Positions 16,750 to 24,845 are shown, counted from the first letter of the stretch. The stretch: 64,000 nt of DNA from JALZKA01 sp033856515 (GCA_033856515.1 JAWVEY010000048.1:1-64000); one strand, 5' to 3'. Notes: generated by a model from the letters alone, not told the origin. A program made the numbers and translations.

Positions 16750-17532
16750 TGCGCCCGCAGCAAACTCGCGCACGGCTTGGTTGAAACGGGCGGGCTGCTC
16801 GAGGTTGCTTACGTGGCCGCAGTCGGGGAAAACAACGAGCTGGGTGTCAGGAATAGCTTGGTCGAGCTGGTGCGCGACCGTCATCGGTGCGCGAGCATCG
16901 AGCTCGCCCCAGATCAGCAGGGTCGGCACGCTCACCTGAGGCAGCACATCGCGAAGATCAGCCCGCGCCATGGCGCTCAGCTGCGTCCGCATGCTTGCCG
17001 GGCGGACGGCCGCGCCGATCTCCAAGAGCAGCGGCACGAACTCGCTCGGCGGATCACCAGCGAACAGCCCGGGCAACTCGGGATCGAACTCCTCGGCAGA
17101 GGCGGAGAGCATCTCCTGAGCAAGGGCAACCCGGGCATCCACCTCCTGTTGCGGAAGCGATCCCTTCCAGCCGGCATAGCTGTCCGCGAGGATCAGCGTC
17201 GAGACGAGGTCGGGCCGGAGTCGGTAGAGCTCCAGCGCGACCGTGCCGCCCCAGGAAAGGCCCGCGACATGCGCTGGGCCAAGGCCGAGCTCCTCGATCA
17301 GCGTTGCGAGTGAGGTGGCGTAGTCCTCGAGCTGGAAGTCGCCTGGCACGTCGCCGGACTCTCCGGCTCCCGGCTCGTCCCAGGCGACGGCGGTGAAATC
17401 CGCGGCCAGGTCATCGAGCTGCGGCTGCCACATGCGGTGGTCGGATGCCGCTCCGTGGGCGAATACGAGAAGGGGCCCGGTCCCTGCGCGCTCGAACGCG
17501 ATTTGGATCCCATTCGCCTCTACGAACTCCAT
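16747..17532 (-). CDS. alpha/beta hydrolase
   Basis: A 261-residue cytoplasmic hydrolase resembling 3-oxoadipate enol-lactonase and related carboxylesterases. The catalytic triad is visible: Ser in GLSWGG (about residue 93), Asp in IWGELDARAP, and His in PDCGHVSNLEQP. The oxyanion motif FAHGAASDHRMW is present. No aromatic-degradation genes are adjacent, so the substrate is open. It shares an intergenic region of 41 bases with the divergent cysS. Confidence 0.8.
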   Translation of the reverse strand: MEFVEANGIQIAFERAGTGPLLVFAHGAASDHRMWQPQLDDLAADFTAVAWDEPGAGESGDVPGDFQLEDYATSLATLIEELGLGPAHVAGLSWGGTVALELYRLRPDLVSTLILADSYAGWKGSLPQQEVDARVALAQEMLSASAEEFDPELPGLFAGDPPSEFVPLLLEIGAAVRPASMRTQLSAMARADLRDVLPQVSVPTLLIWGELDARAPMTVAHQLDQAIPDTQLVVFPDCGHVSNLEQPARFNQAVREFAAGA

Positions 17533-17541
17533 TTGCGGCGC

Positions 17542-17564
17542 AAGCTATCGCGTCGACCTAGGAT
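17542..17564. promoter_or_regulatory. divergent leaderless promoters, alpha/beta hydrolase and cysS
   Basis: TAGGAT (17559-17564, plus) lies 9 bases before cysS ATG 17574. TAGCTT (17547-17542, minus) lies 9 bases before the hydrolase ATG 17532. Confidence 0.45.
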
Positions 17565-17573
17565 GAACCCCGC

Positions 17574-18923
17574 ATGCGCGAGGTGAGGATCAAGGACACG
17601 CTCTCAGGCGAGGTGCGGGCGCTCGAGCCGCGCGAGTCCGGCAGGGCAGGGATCTATGCCTGCGGGCCCACCGTTTACGGGCGGATACACGTGGGCAACG
17701 CGCGGCCATATGTCGTCTTTATGCTCGTCGGCCGGCTGCTTCGCCACCTGGGCTACGAGACCACGGTCGTCATGAACGTCACCGATGTGAACGACAAGAT
17801 CTATGACGCGGCGAAGGAGCTCGGGGTGCCCTCGGCCGAGCACGCAGCCGAGATGACCCGCCTATACACGGAGGACACCGGCCTCCTCGGCATCGGCCGG
17901 CCCGACTCCGAGCCCCTTGCGACCGAGACCATCCCTGAGATCGTCGAGATGATCGAGGCGCTGATCGAGCGCGAGCACGCGTATGAGTCAGGTGGCGACG
18001 TCTACTTCCGTGTCCGCAGCTTCGACGGCTACGGCAAGCTCTCGAATCGCGACCCCGACGAGATGGACCAGGGCGAGGAGGCCGGGACGCAGAGCCTCAA
18101 GGAGAACCCGCTCGACTTCGCCCTCTGGAAGGCCCAGAAGCCAGGGGAGGACACCGCGTGGAAGAGCCCGTGGGGCGACGGGCGGCCCGGCTGGCACATC
18201 GAGTGCTCGGCGATGGCCGAGAAGGTCCTAGGCGCGGACTTCGAGATCCATGGGGGGGGCGTCGACCTCGTCTTCCCTCATCATGAGAACGAGGTGGCGC
18301 AGTCCGAAGGTGCCCGCGGCCGCCCACTGGCCCGCATCTGGATGCACAACGGGATGATCCGGATTGCCGAGGAGAAGATGTCGAAGTCGGTCGGGAACAT
18401 CTTCGGCCTGCGTGAGGCGATCGACGCGTACGGCGCCCACGCCGTGGTCGCGTTTCTGATCTCGGGGCACTACCGCCAGCCGCTTGAGTTCTCCGACGGC
18501 GCCCTGGAGGAGGCGAGCGCACGGGTCGATCGCATCCGCAACTTCCTGCGCGAGCCCGGGGTGGAGGGTGAGGACGACTTCGCGGCCGAGCGCGAGGAAG
18601 CGCTTGTTCAAGCCCTTTGCGACGACTTCAACACCCCGCGGGCGCTAGCCGCGGTCTTCGAGCTGATCGCCGAGGCGAACCGCAGGGAGGTGCCCGGTGC
18701 GCGCGCCGCGCTCGAGCGCATGCTGCCTCTGCTTGGCCTCGAGGGGATCCTTGCCTCGGACGAAGAGGCGGGTGAAGAGGCGCAGGCGCTCCTCCGTGAG
18801 CGCGACGAAGCGCGCGCCGCCCGCGACTTCGAGCGCGCGGACAATGCTCGGGACCGCCTGGCCGAGCTGGGCTGGGAGGTCCGCGACTCGGCCGAGGGGT
18901 CGAAGCTCGTGCGCCGTGGCTGA
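17574..18923 (+). CDS. cysS: cysteinyl-tRNA synthetase
   Basis: Class I aminoacyl-tRNA synthetase charging tRNA-Cys. The 449-residue protein has the zinc cysteine in ACGPTVYG, the HIGH-like IHVGNARPY, GWHIECSAMA, the zinc ligands in FPHHENEVAQSEG, and EEKMSKSVGN (KMSKS loop). The C-terminal anticodon-binding helices (RDEARAARDFERADNARDRL) are complete. The gene overlaps rlmB by 8 bases. MrnC, which lies between cysS and rlmB in Bacillus, is absent. Confidence 0.97.
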   Translation: MREVRIKDTLSGEVRALEPRESGRAGIYACGPTVYGRIHVGNARPYVVFMLVGRLLRHLGYETTVVMNVTDVNDKIYDAAKELGVPSAEHAAEMTRLYTEDTGLLGIGRPDSEPLATETIPEIVEMIEALIEREHAYESGGDVYFRVRSFDGYGKLSNRDPDEMDQGEEAGTQSLKENPLDFALWKAQKPGEDTAWKSPWGDGRPGWHIECSAMAEKVLGADFEIHGGGVDLVFPHHENEVAQSEGARGRPLARIWMHNGMIRIAEEKMSKSVGNIFGLREAIDAYGAHAVVAFLISGHYRQPLEFSDGALEEASARVDRIRNFLREPGVEGEDDFAAEREEALVQALCDDFNTPRALAAVFELIAEANRREVPGARAALERMLPLLGLEGILASDEEAGEEAQALLRERDEARAARDFERADNARDRLAELGWEVRDSAEGSKLVRRG

Positions 18924-19572
18924 GGTCGTCTATGGACGCCGCCCGGTCGCCGAGGCGGAGCGCGGCAAGCGCCAGGTGCTGCGTGTCGTCACCTCGGAGG
19001 ACGCCAGCCCAGAAGAGCTCACTCGGCTCGCCGGCTCCCCGGACCATCAGGGGATCGTTGCCGAGGTAGAGCCATATCCATACGCAGATGCCGACCAGCT
19101 CGCCGCGGCGCCCGATGCGCTGATCGTCGCGCTCGACCAGGTCCAGGACCCCCACAACCTCGGCGCCGTCTGTCGCTCGGCCGAGGCCGCCGGCGCGACC
19201 GGGGTCGTGATCCCGGACCGCCGAGCGGTTTCGGTGACGCCCGCAGTCTGCAAGGCCTCGGCGGGAGCGGTCGAGCACCTGGCGGTTGCACGCGTTCGTA
19301 ATCTCGCCGATTGGCTCGAGGTGGCGAAGCAGCGGGCTGGGCTTTGGGTTTATGGCGCGGCCGCGGAGGCGGCCGACCCATACACGTCAGTTGACCTCAA
19401 GGGCCCGGTCGTTCTGGTGATGGGGAGTGAGGGCTCGGGCCTTCGGCCGAGGGTCGAAAGCATGTGCGATGCGCTCGTCTCGATCCCCCTGCGGGGGAGG
19501 GCAGCCTCGCTCAACGTGTCGGCGGCGGCGGCGATCCTGTTGTTCGAAGCGGTTCGCCAGAGGGGTTCGTAG
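18916..19572 (+). CDS. rlmB: 23S rRNA 2'-O-methyltransferase, SpoU/TrmH family
   Basis: A 218-residue SPOUT methyltransferase, probably the RlmB type that modifies G2251 of 23S rRNA. The trefoil-knot motifs are clear: LDQVQDPHNLGAVCRSAEAA, VLVMGSEGSGLR and IPLRGRAASLNVSAAAAILL. The L30-like N-terminal domain (VYGRRPVAEAERG to HQGIVAEVEPY) is about 20-25 residues shorter than in typical RlmB. GTG 18916 is chosen because it directly precedes the conserved AEVVYGRRPV; the frame is open further upstream inside cysS. Confidence 0.9.
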   Translation: MAEVVYGRRPVAEAERGKRQVLRVVTSEDASPEELTRLAGSPDHQGIVAEVEPYPYADADQLAAAPDALIVALDQVQDPHNLGAVCRSAEAAGATGVVIPDRRAVSVTPAVCKASAGAVEHLAVARVRNLADWLEVAKQRAGLWVYGAAAEAADPYTSVDLKGPVVLVMGSEGSGLRPRVESMCDALVSIPLRGRAASLNVSAAAAILLFEAVRQRGS

Positions 19573-19629
19573 AGGACCTTCCGGATGGACCCCGTTTCCT
19601 GCAACGGAACGTGCAGTCAAAAGTCGGGG

Positions 19630-19657
19630 TTGACAGAACTACGCTTACCTGCATAAA
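19630..19657 (+). promoter_or_regulatory. sigma-A-like promoter for the SigH-type sigma factor
   Basis: TTGACA (19630-19635), 16-base spacer, CATAAA (19652-19657). A short inverted repeat CTTAC-N6-GTAAG follows immediately and could be an operator. The 204-base region 19573-19776 contains no gene. Transcription would start about 110 bases before the gene, so this mRNA has a leader. Confidence 0.55.
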
Positions 19658-19776
19658 CTTACGCGTCAGTAAGGGTGAACTAAAGGTCGAGCCTTAAGCG
19701 ACCGATAGAGATCTCATAGGTGAGGGGCGCCCCCGGGGAGGAGTGGCGCCACCGAATTCAACCGAGAGGAATTCTG

Positions 19777-20487
19777 GTGGCCGTTTCTGCTTCCCATAAT
19801 GCTGTCCAGCTGTCCGAGCCCGCGCCGGCCATCGCCGCCGCGACCGCTCGCCGCCCCAGGTCTGAAGCTCGACCCGAGCTTGATGATCACTACCTCGTCG
19901 CCCTCGCAAAGCGGGGATCCGCCGACGCCTACGACCGGCTGATCCGCCGTTATCGCGGATTCGTGCGGCTCAAGGCATCGTCGTACTTTCTCCTCGGAGG
20001 CGACTCAGACGACCTGATCCAGGAGGGAACCGTCGGTCTCTACAAGGCCATTCGCGACTACCGCACCGATCGCGAGTCGAGCTTCCGCAACTTCGCGGAG
20101 CTCTGCATCACCCGCCAGATCATCACGGCCGTAAAGACTGCGAGCCGTAACAAGCACGCACCGCTCAACCAGTACGTCTCCTTTGCGCAGACGCCGGCCG
20201 CGGCGGGAGACTCGGATACGACCCTCGAGGACATCCTCCCGGGCCCGATCTCCGACGATCCCGCGGACCGCGTGATCGCCTCGGAGGAACTGTCGAGCCT
20301 GGTGGCCTGCCTCGGTGACGTTCTCTCCGAGCTCGAGAGCGAAGTGCTCGCCCTCTACCTCGACGGCTACAGCTACGAGGTCGTGGCCGAGCGCCTCGAG
20401 TGCGACACGAAGACGGTCGACAACGCCCTCCAGCGCGTCAAGCGCAAGGTCGCCGCGCACATCTCGGGTCGCGAAGTCCTGCTCTAG
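19777..20487 (+). CDS. RNA polymerase sigma factor, SigH/Spo0H type
   Basis: A 236-residue sigma-70 family factor lacking region 1. Region 2 is seen in DDHYLVALAKRGSADAYDRL, KASSYFLLGGDSDDLIQEGT and FAELCITRQIITAVKTA. Region 4 is VLALYLDGYSYEVVAERL-CDTKTVDNALQRVKRK. This layout matches Bacillus SigH (sporulation/competence sigma). The gene also lies directly after rlmB as spo0H lies after trmH/yacP in Bacillus. GTG 19777 is chosen from AGAGGA at the proper distance. No anti-sigma gene is adjacent. Confidence 0.88.
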   Translation: MAVSASHNAVQLSEPAPAIAAATARRPRSEARPELDDHYLVALAKRGSADAYDRLIRRYRGFVRLKASSYFLLGGDSDDLIQEGTVGLYKAIRDYRTDRESSFRNFAELCITRQIITAVKTASRNKHAPLNQYVSFAQTPAAAGDSDTTLEDILPGPISDDPADRVIASEELSSLVACLGDVLSELESEVLALYLDGYSYEVVAERLECDTKTVDNALQRVKRKVAAHISGREVLL

Positions 20488-20517
20488 GCGGAACGGATCT
20501 AAGCTACCCGGGGGCAC

Positions 20518-20590
20518 GCCCGGGTAGCTCAATTGGCAGAGCATCACATTTGTAATGTGGAGGTTGCGGGTTCGAGTCCCGCCCTGGGCT
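20518..20590 (+). tRNA. tRNA-Thr (anticodon TGT)
   Basis: A complete 73-nt cloverleaf. The acceptor arms are GCCCGGG and CCTGGGC (one G-T), the D arm GCTC/GAGC, the anticodon stem TCACA/TGTGG with loop TTTGTAA (TGT, reads ACA), the T arm GCGGG-TTCGAGT-CCCGC, and the discriminator is T. CCA is not encoded. A TAAGCT box (20500-20505) about 12 bases upstream is a possible -10. The downstream coding region begins after a single intervening base. Confidence 0.95.
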
Positions 20591-20591
20591 C

Positions 20592-21581
20592 TTGAACGAC
20601 GAGATCAACTGGCACGACGGCGACCGGCGGATCCGGTTCGCCGACGACGCCCTCGAGGCGGCACCGGCCACCCTCGCCGAGGCCGGATGGGACTCCTACG
20701 AGCTGTTCTCGACCGAGCGCGCGCTGGCGGATGCGCCCGGCGTCCTGGCGGAGAATGCAACGCGCGTCCACCAAGTACCCGCGGGCGCCGTGAACGAGAT
20801 CTCGGCCGAGCTCATCGAGGAGGTCACTTCCGGCTCGCTCGTCGCATTCGGCGGCGGCCGGGTGATCGACACCGCTAAGGCGATCGCCGCCGTGACCGGC
20901 GGGCGCGTCGCGGCGATCCCGACAACGCTCTCGGGCGCCGAGATGACCCGCATTCACAAGCTGCCCGATGGCCACACCGCGGACGGCCTCAACCGCCCGG
21001 TGCTGGTCATTGCAGATCCGCGCGTGATGACCGCTCAGCCCGAGTACGAACGACGAGCGTCGGCCATGAACGCGCTGGCGCACGCCGCAGACAGTCTCTA
21101 TACACCGCTGGCTCAGCCGGTCTCGCGTCTTTCGGCTCTCGAGGCGGCGCGATTGATCTCCCAGGGAATCGAGGTCCCATTGGCGCGCGATCTGGCGTAT
21201 GGGTCCTTGCTAGCGGGATACGCCATCGATAGTGCCCTGTTCTCGCTTCACCATGTGATCTGCCAAAGCCTCGTCAAGGTCCTTCGGATCCCGCACGCGG
21301 AGACCAACGCGGCGATTCTGCCGCGCGCGGTGGAAGCACTCCTGCCGCGGGCTCCGAAGGAGATGGCCGGTCTGGCAGGTGCGTTGGGCACGGACTCGCC
21401 CGGACTCCCGGAGCGGATCGAGGCGCTGGGCGGGGGCCGAAGGGGTCTCGGCGAGATCGGCGCGGACCGCGAAAAGCTCGACGATGCCCTTGACGCGATC
21501 CAAGCTCGTGGCGAGCTCGGAATGACGCCTGACACGCCTGATCGCGACGAACTGCGGCGCATCATCGAAATCGCCTGGTAA
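20592..21581 (+). CDS. iron-containing alcohol dehydrogenase, maleylacetate reductase-like
   Basis: A 329-residue group III (iron-type) dehydrogenase. The nucleotide-binding motif is FGGGRVIDTAKAIAA. PTTLSGAEMT resembles the PTTYAGSEMT of maleylacetate reductases. A metal-ligand region is seen as ALAHAADSLY and HHVICQSLVKVL-HAETNAAILPR. TTG 20592 is the only possible initiation codon: an in-frame TAA lies inside the tRNA at 20553 and no ATG/GTG/TTG occurs in the first conserved stretch. No other aromatic catabolism gene is near, so the substrate is unproven. Confidence 0.85.
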   Translation: MNDEINWHDGDRRIRFADDALEAAPATLAEAGWDSYELFSTERALADAPGVLAENATRVHQVPAGAVNEISAELIEEVTSGSLVAFGGGRVIDTAKAIAAVTGGRVAAIPTTLSGAEMTRIHKLPDGHTADGLNRPVLVIADPRVMTAQPEYERRASAMNALAHAADSLYTPLAQPVSRLSALEAARLISQGIEVPLARDLAYGSLLAGYAIDSALFSLHHVICQSLVKVLRIPHAETNAAILPRAVEALLPRAPKEMAGLAGALGTDSPGLPERIEALGGGRRGLGEIGADREKLDDALDAIQARGELGMTPDTPDRDELRRIIEIAW

Positions 21582-21611
21582 CCAGGCACGCTCAGGCGTG
21601 TAGCCATCTCG

Positions 21612-23327
21612 ATGGAGGATCGTCCGCGAGCCTCGTCGCCGCCGCCGCGCGGTGACGACGTCATAACCCAGGAGCGCTTCGACGCGTACCACCGCTTCGC
21701 GCGCGAGCATGGGACGAACCGCATTCTGTACACGATCGTTCGCTGCCTGTTCCTGCCGTTCTTCCTCGTCTGGTTCCGGCTCGAGCGCCAGGGGCGCGAA
21801 CACGCTCGCTTCAAGGGCGGGCTCATCGTCGCCTCCAACCACCGGAGCTTTCTTGATCCGTTCGCGATCGGGGCGCTACTTCCCTGGCGGCGCTCGATGC
21901 AATTCGTGGCAAAGGTCGAACTCTTCGAGAACCGCTGGCAGGGCTGGTTCCTCAGCCGCCTTGGCGCCTTCCCGATTCGTCGCGGCCAGTCCGACGAGAC
22001 CGCCGTCGAAACGGCCAGGCTCGCTGTCGAGCGAGGCGGCACCGTCGTCATCTTCCCCGAGGGGACCCGGATCCGCCAGGGCTCCCTGGCCAGGCCGAAG
22101 CGCGGCGTCGGCCGGCTCGCCCTCGAGTCGGGCGCGCCGGTCATGCCCGTTGCCGTGATCGGCACCGAGCACGTCCGCGACGGCTGGCGCATCCGCCCGC
22201 GCAAGGTCCGCCTGCGCGCCGGCAGCGCGATGACCTTCCCGCAGACCGAGCGCCCGTCGCCCAGCCTCGCCCAGACCGTCACCGAGCGGATCTGGCCGAA
22301 CATCGAGCTTCAGTGGGAGTACCTGGGCGGTTTGCCCCCGCTTCGCAAGGCAGCCGTGATCGGCGCCGGCAGCTGGGGCACGGCCATCGCGGCGCTGATG
22401 GCTCGCGGCGGCCTGGAGGTTCAGCTCGGCACCCGGGACGAGGCCAAGGCGGCCGAGATTGCCAAGCGGCGTGAGAACGAGAAGTACCTGCCGGGCGTGA
22501 AGATTCCCGACGGCGTCGAGGTCAAGAAGGCGACCGACATCGAACTCGCGGGCTGCGACCTGGTCTGTCTCGCCGTGCCGTCGAAGGCGATCCCACAGGC
22601 CGTCGGCACCTACGGGGACAAGATCGGCTCCCGCGCTGCGGTCCTGCTTCTCTCCAAGGGCCTCATCCAGCCGATGGGCATGCTCCCGACTGACTACGTC
22701 TCCGAGCGGGTCAGGGCTCGCGCGATCGCGTGTCTCGGCGGCCCCGCTCACGCGCGCGAGGCTGCGGCCGGCATGGCCGCGCTGGTCCTCGGCTCGGCTG
22801 ACGCCGACCTTCGCGTTCAGCTCGGCGAGGTGTTCGACCGCGCTGGCCTGGTGTGCGAGCGGACCGACGATGTCGTGGGCGTCGAGATGGCGGGTGTCGC
22901 CAAGAACGCCGCCGCCCTCGGAGCCGCCGCGGCCGAACCGCACGGTCTCAACGCCGCGGGCATCGCTGCCGCCGGGATCTGGGCGGAGTGCATCGACTAC
23001 GGCGTTCTCAAGGGCGCCCGGCCCGAAACCTTCGCCGGCCTTGCGGGCGTCGGCGACCTCACCGCAACGATCCTCGCTCCCGGCAGCCGCAACCGGCAGG
23101 CGGGAGAGCTCTTGGGCAAGGGCACGCCTGCCGAGCAGATCCCCGGCAAGATCGGCCAGGCCTCTGAGGGCCTCGACTCGGTGCCGCTGATCGCCGAAAC
23201 CGTGGTCCGTGAAGGGATCGACGCGCCGCGCCTCGAAAGCCTGGCCTCGCTCATCGCCGGCGACATCACCGCCGGTGAGTGGATTGCAGGACTCCGCCGC
23301 GCGCAGCGCGCGAGGAAGGCGGCATGA
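21612..23327 (+). CDS. fused 1-acylglycerol-3-phosphate acyltransferase / glycerol-3-phosphate dehydrogenase
   Basis: A 571-residue bifunctional enzyme of phospholipid synthesis. Residues about 40-235 form a PlsC domain with NHRSFLDP (H77-x4-D82) and FPEGTR (148-153), preceded by a hydrophobic segment. Residues about 246-571 form a full-length GpsA: Rossmann GAGSWGTAIA (251-260), GGPAHAREAA, catalytic Lys431 in GVAKNAA, GVGDLTAT and SRNR (492-495). GpsA makes sn-glycerol 3-phosphate, two steps before the PlsC reaction. The reading frame is continuous with a short linker (EYLGGLPPLRK), so this is a real fusion and not two overlapping genes. Confidence 0.93.
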   Translation: MEDRPRASSPPPRGDDVITQERFDAYHRFAREHGTNRILYTIVRCLFLPFFLVWFRLERQGREHARFKGGLIVASNHRSFLDPFAIGALLPWRRSMQFVAKVELFENRWQGWFLSRLGAFPIRRGQSDETAVETARLAVERGGTVVIFPEGTRIRQGSLARPKRGVGRLALESGAPVMPVAVIGTEHVRDGWRIRPRKVRLRAGSAMTFPQTERPSPSLAQTVTERIWPNIELQWEYLGGLPPLRKAAVIGAGSWGTAIAALMARGGLEVQLGTRDEAKAAEIAKRRENEKYLPGVKIPDGVEVKKATDIELAGCDLVCLAVPSKAIPQAVGTYGDKIGSRAAVLLLSKGLIQPMGMLPTDYVSERVRARAIACLGGPAHAREAAAGMAALVLGSADADLRVQLGEVFDRAGLVCERTDDVVGVEMAGVAKNAAALGAAAAEPHGLNAAGIAAAGIWAECIDYGVLKGARPETFAGLAGVGDLTATILAPGSRNRQAGELLGKGTPAEQIPGKIGQASEGLDSVPLIAETVVREGIDAPRLESLASLIAGDITAGEWIAGLRRAQRARKAA

Positions 23328-23339
23328 CCATTCCGCGTC

Positions 23340-23345
23340 TAGGCT
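23340..23345 (+). promoter_or_regulatory. -10 box for the first ECF sigma gene
   Basis: TAGGCT lies 6 bases before ATG 23352. Confidence 0.4.
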
Positions 23346-23351
23346 CACGCC

Positions 23352-23912
23352 ATGCCCCCGGGGGACACCGCACCCATCTCCAAGGCAGAGCTCGACCGCG
23401 AGTTCTCGGAGCTCTACCGCGCGCATCTGCGCGACGTGTATTCGTACGCGTACTACCGGGTGGGGAACCATCACGACGCCGAGGACCTGACCGAGCAGGC
23501 GTTCCTACAGGCCTACAGGCACTTCGAGCGTGCGCGCCGCGAGTCGGCAGGGCGCCCCATGCGACCGTGGCTCATCCGCATCGCCCACAACCTTGCGTCA
23601 AACCTCTACCGCGACCGCTCGCGCAGGCCCACGGCGAACATCGAGGCCGTCGAGCCGCCGGCGCATCCGCATTCGACGGAGCGCGTCGTCGAGGGTCGCG
23701 AGGAACTGCGGCTGCTCATGCGAAAGCTCGACGGGCTGCCCGAGGAGCGTCGCGAGGCGCTGATCATGCGCTTCGCGCTGGGCATGGACAACCGCGAGAT
23801 CGCTCGCGCCATGGGCAAGACCGACGGCGCGACGAAGGTGCTCATCCATCGAGCTCTCAAGCAGCTCGAGGAGCAGATGGAAGCCGAGCGAGGGGAGCCG
23901 CGAGATGAGTGA
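23352..23912 (+). CDS. ECF-type RNA polymerase sigma factor
   Basis: A 186-residue group 4 sigma factor. Region 2: FSELYRAHLRDVYSYAYYRV-DAEDLTEQAFLQAYRHF and RPWLIRIAHNLASNLYRD. Region 4: LDGLPEERREALIMRFALGM-NREIARAMGKTDGATKVLIHRAL. The gene overlaps the next membrane-protein gene by 8 bases (ATGAGTGA), suggesting that the latter is its regulator. Alternative: a non-regulatory membrane partner. Confidence 0.9.
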   Translation: MPPGDTAPISKAELDREFSELYRAHLRDVYSYAYYRVGNHHDAEDLTEQAFLQAYRHFERARRESAGRPMRPWLIRIAHNLASNLYRDRSRRPTANIEAVEPPAHPHSTERVVEGREELRLLMRKLDGLPEERREALIMRFALGMDNREIARAMGKTDGATKVLIHRALKQLEEQMEAERGEPRDE

Positions 23913-24264
23913 GCCAGGACAGATGGAGCCAGGACGCATGGACCTCGAGGCGCTGCTCGCCGACGCGCTACAACCGTTGGATCCACCGGAGGATCTCGCG
24001 AGCCGCGTCGAGACGACCCTTTCCGCGATAACCGAGCAGGCTGCGGCCGCGCTCGGGACGTGGGCCGAGGAACTCACTGACTCAGAACTTCAGTCCCTTC
24101 GTGACCCGCGCAACTGGGTGCGCCCCGTTGCAGCCGTCGCCGTTGGCGGCGTAGCGGCCGGAGCGCTCGTCGTGCTCGGCGCCCGTCGCCGGCGGAAGCC
24201 CGCCGGCCTGCGCGCAAACGCGAGCCGCGTGATCTCAGATATCGGCGGCGAGCTCCGCCGCTAG
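23905..24264 (+). CDS. small membrane protein, putative regulator of the ECF sigma factor
   Basis: A 119-residue protein with an acidic N-terminal helical region (about 1-65, including PEDLASRVETTLSAITEQAA), one membrane helix (PVAAVAVGGVAAGALVVLGA, about 73-92) and a basic C-terminal tail. No zinc-binding anti-sigma motif (HxxxCxxC) is present. The tight overlap with the sigma gene is the only evidence for regulation. It is convergent with the DUF4383 gene, with a 4-base overlap. Confidence 0.65.
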   Translation: MSEPGQMEPGRMDLEALLADALQPLDPPEDLASRVETTLSAITEQAAAALGTWAEELTDSELQSLRDPRNWVRPVAAVAVGGVAAGALVVLGARRRRKPAGLRANASRVISDIGGELRR

Positions 24265-24716
24265 GCGGTTCGCTCGCGGTTGCGCCGCGAGCGGTCGCGC
24301 TTCTTGGCGCCGCCGGGCTTTGACGTGGCCGCGCCCGCGGCCAGTCCCGTCAGCCCAAGGATCAGGTGGAGGAGGTTGTCCTCGGTGTTCACCGGCACGG
24401 TGGAGAGCAGCGTGCCGAACCCGTCGTCGATGATGAGGAAGCCCCAGACAGCGATGATCGTGTAGGCGAGGCCGAGCGCGAGCGCGTAGGTCCGCGCTGC
24501 GTACGCCGCCGCCGCCAGGCCCAGGAGGCCGGTCGCGATGTGGACCAGGTTGTGCCAGCCGTTCACCGCGAGGATCCCGAGGACCTCCTCGGACTCCCGT
24601 CCCACCGGCTTGCCGGTCGAAAATCCCGAGCTGTAGAAGAAGCCGAGGATCCCCGCGATAACGAGGGCTCCGCCCACGAGGGTCGCGTAAAGACGTGCTG
24701 GAGTTGCGTCGTTCAT
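24261..24716 (-). CDS. DUF4383 membrane protein
   Basis: A 151-residue integral membrane protein of the DUF4383 family. Four membrane helices are apparent: LYATLVGGALVIAGILGFFY, WHNLVHIATGLLGLAAAAYA, LALGLAYTIIAVWGFLI, and LLHLILGLTGLAAGA. The repeated NxxHLxxGLxGL motif (WHNLVHIATGLLG and DNLLHLILGLTG) is the family signature. The C-terminus is basic. Start ATG 24716 is chosen because the family begins there; the frame continues upstream without similarity. Confidence 0.8.
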   Translation of the reverse strand: MNDATPARLYATLVGGALVIAGILGFFYSSGFSTGKPVGRESEEVLGILAVNGWHNLVHIATGLLGLAAAAYAARTYALALGLAYTIIAVWGFLIIDDGFGTLLSTVPVNTEDNLLHLILGLTGLAAGAATSKPGGAKKRDRSRRNRERTA

Positions 24717-24741
24717 GATGTGATCCGGACTGCGGTCTTCC

Positions 24742-24757
24742 GCGTATCTATATACGC
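24742..24757. promoter_or_regulatory. palindrome in the divergent region between DUF4383 and sigma-K-like genes
   Basis: GCGTATCTATATACGC: perfect 6-base arms GCGTAT/ATACGC with a 4-base centre, 26 bases upstream of the DUF4383 start and 89 bases upstream of the sigma gene. This AT-containing site stands out in the 129-base gene-free region 24717-24845 and could be an operator or an overlapping -10. Confidence 0.4.
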
Positions 24758-24845
24758 ACACCCATCCACAAGGCTTGTGGCCCGGCGGCGGGACCCGGGT
24801 TGCGAGCCCTGTGGAGACTTTCAAGACCCGCACGAAAACCCCTCT

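Noticed and set aside
15805..17313. A 502-codon open frame on the plus strand opposite two minus-strand genes
   Set aside because: The minus strand carries clear acyltransferase and alpha/beta hydrolase motifs; the plus-strand frame is Arg/Glu/Gly-rich without any motif, a product of high GC at codon position three.
20592..21581. Archaeal-type glycerol-1-phosphate dehydrogenase, suggested by the lipid genes that follow
   Set aside because: The PTTLSGAEMT segment and overall layout fit maleylacetate reductase-like iron dehydrogenases; GpsA is present in the next gene.
21876..23474. A 532-codon minus-strand open frame opposite the PlsC-GpsA gene
   Set aside because: Composition-driven antisense frame; the plus strand has intact catalytic motifs of both enzymes.
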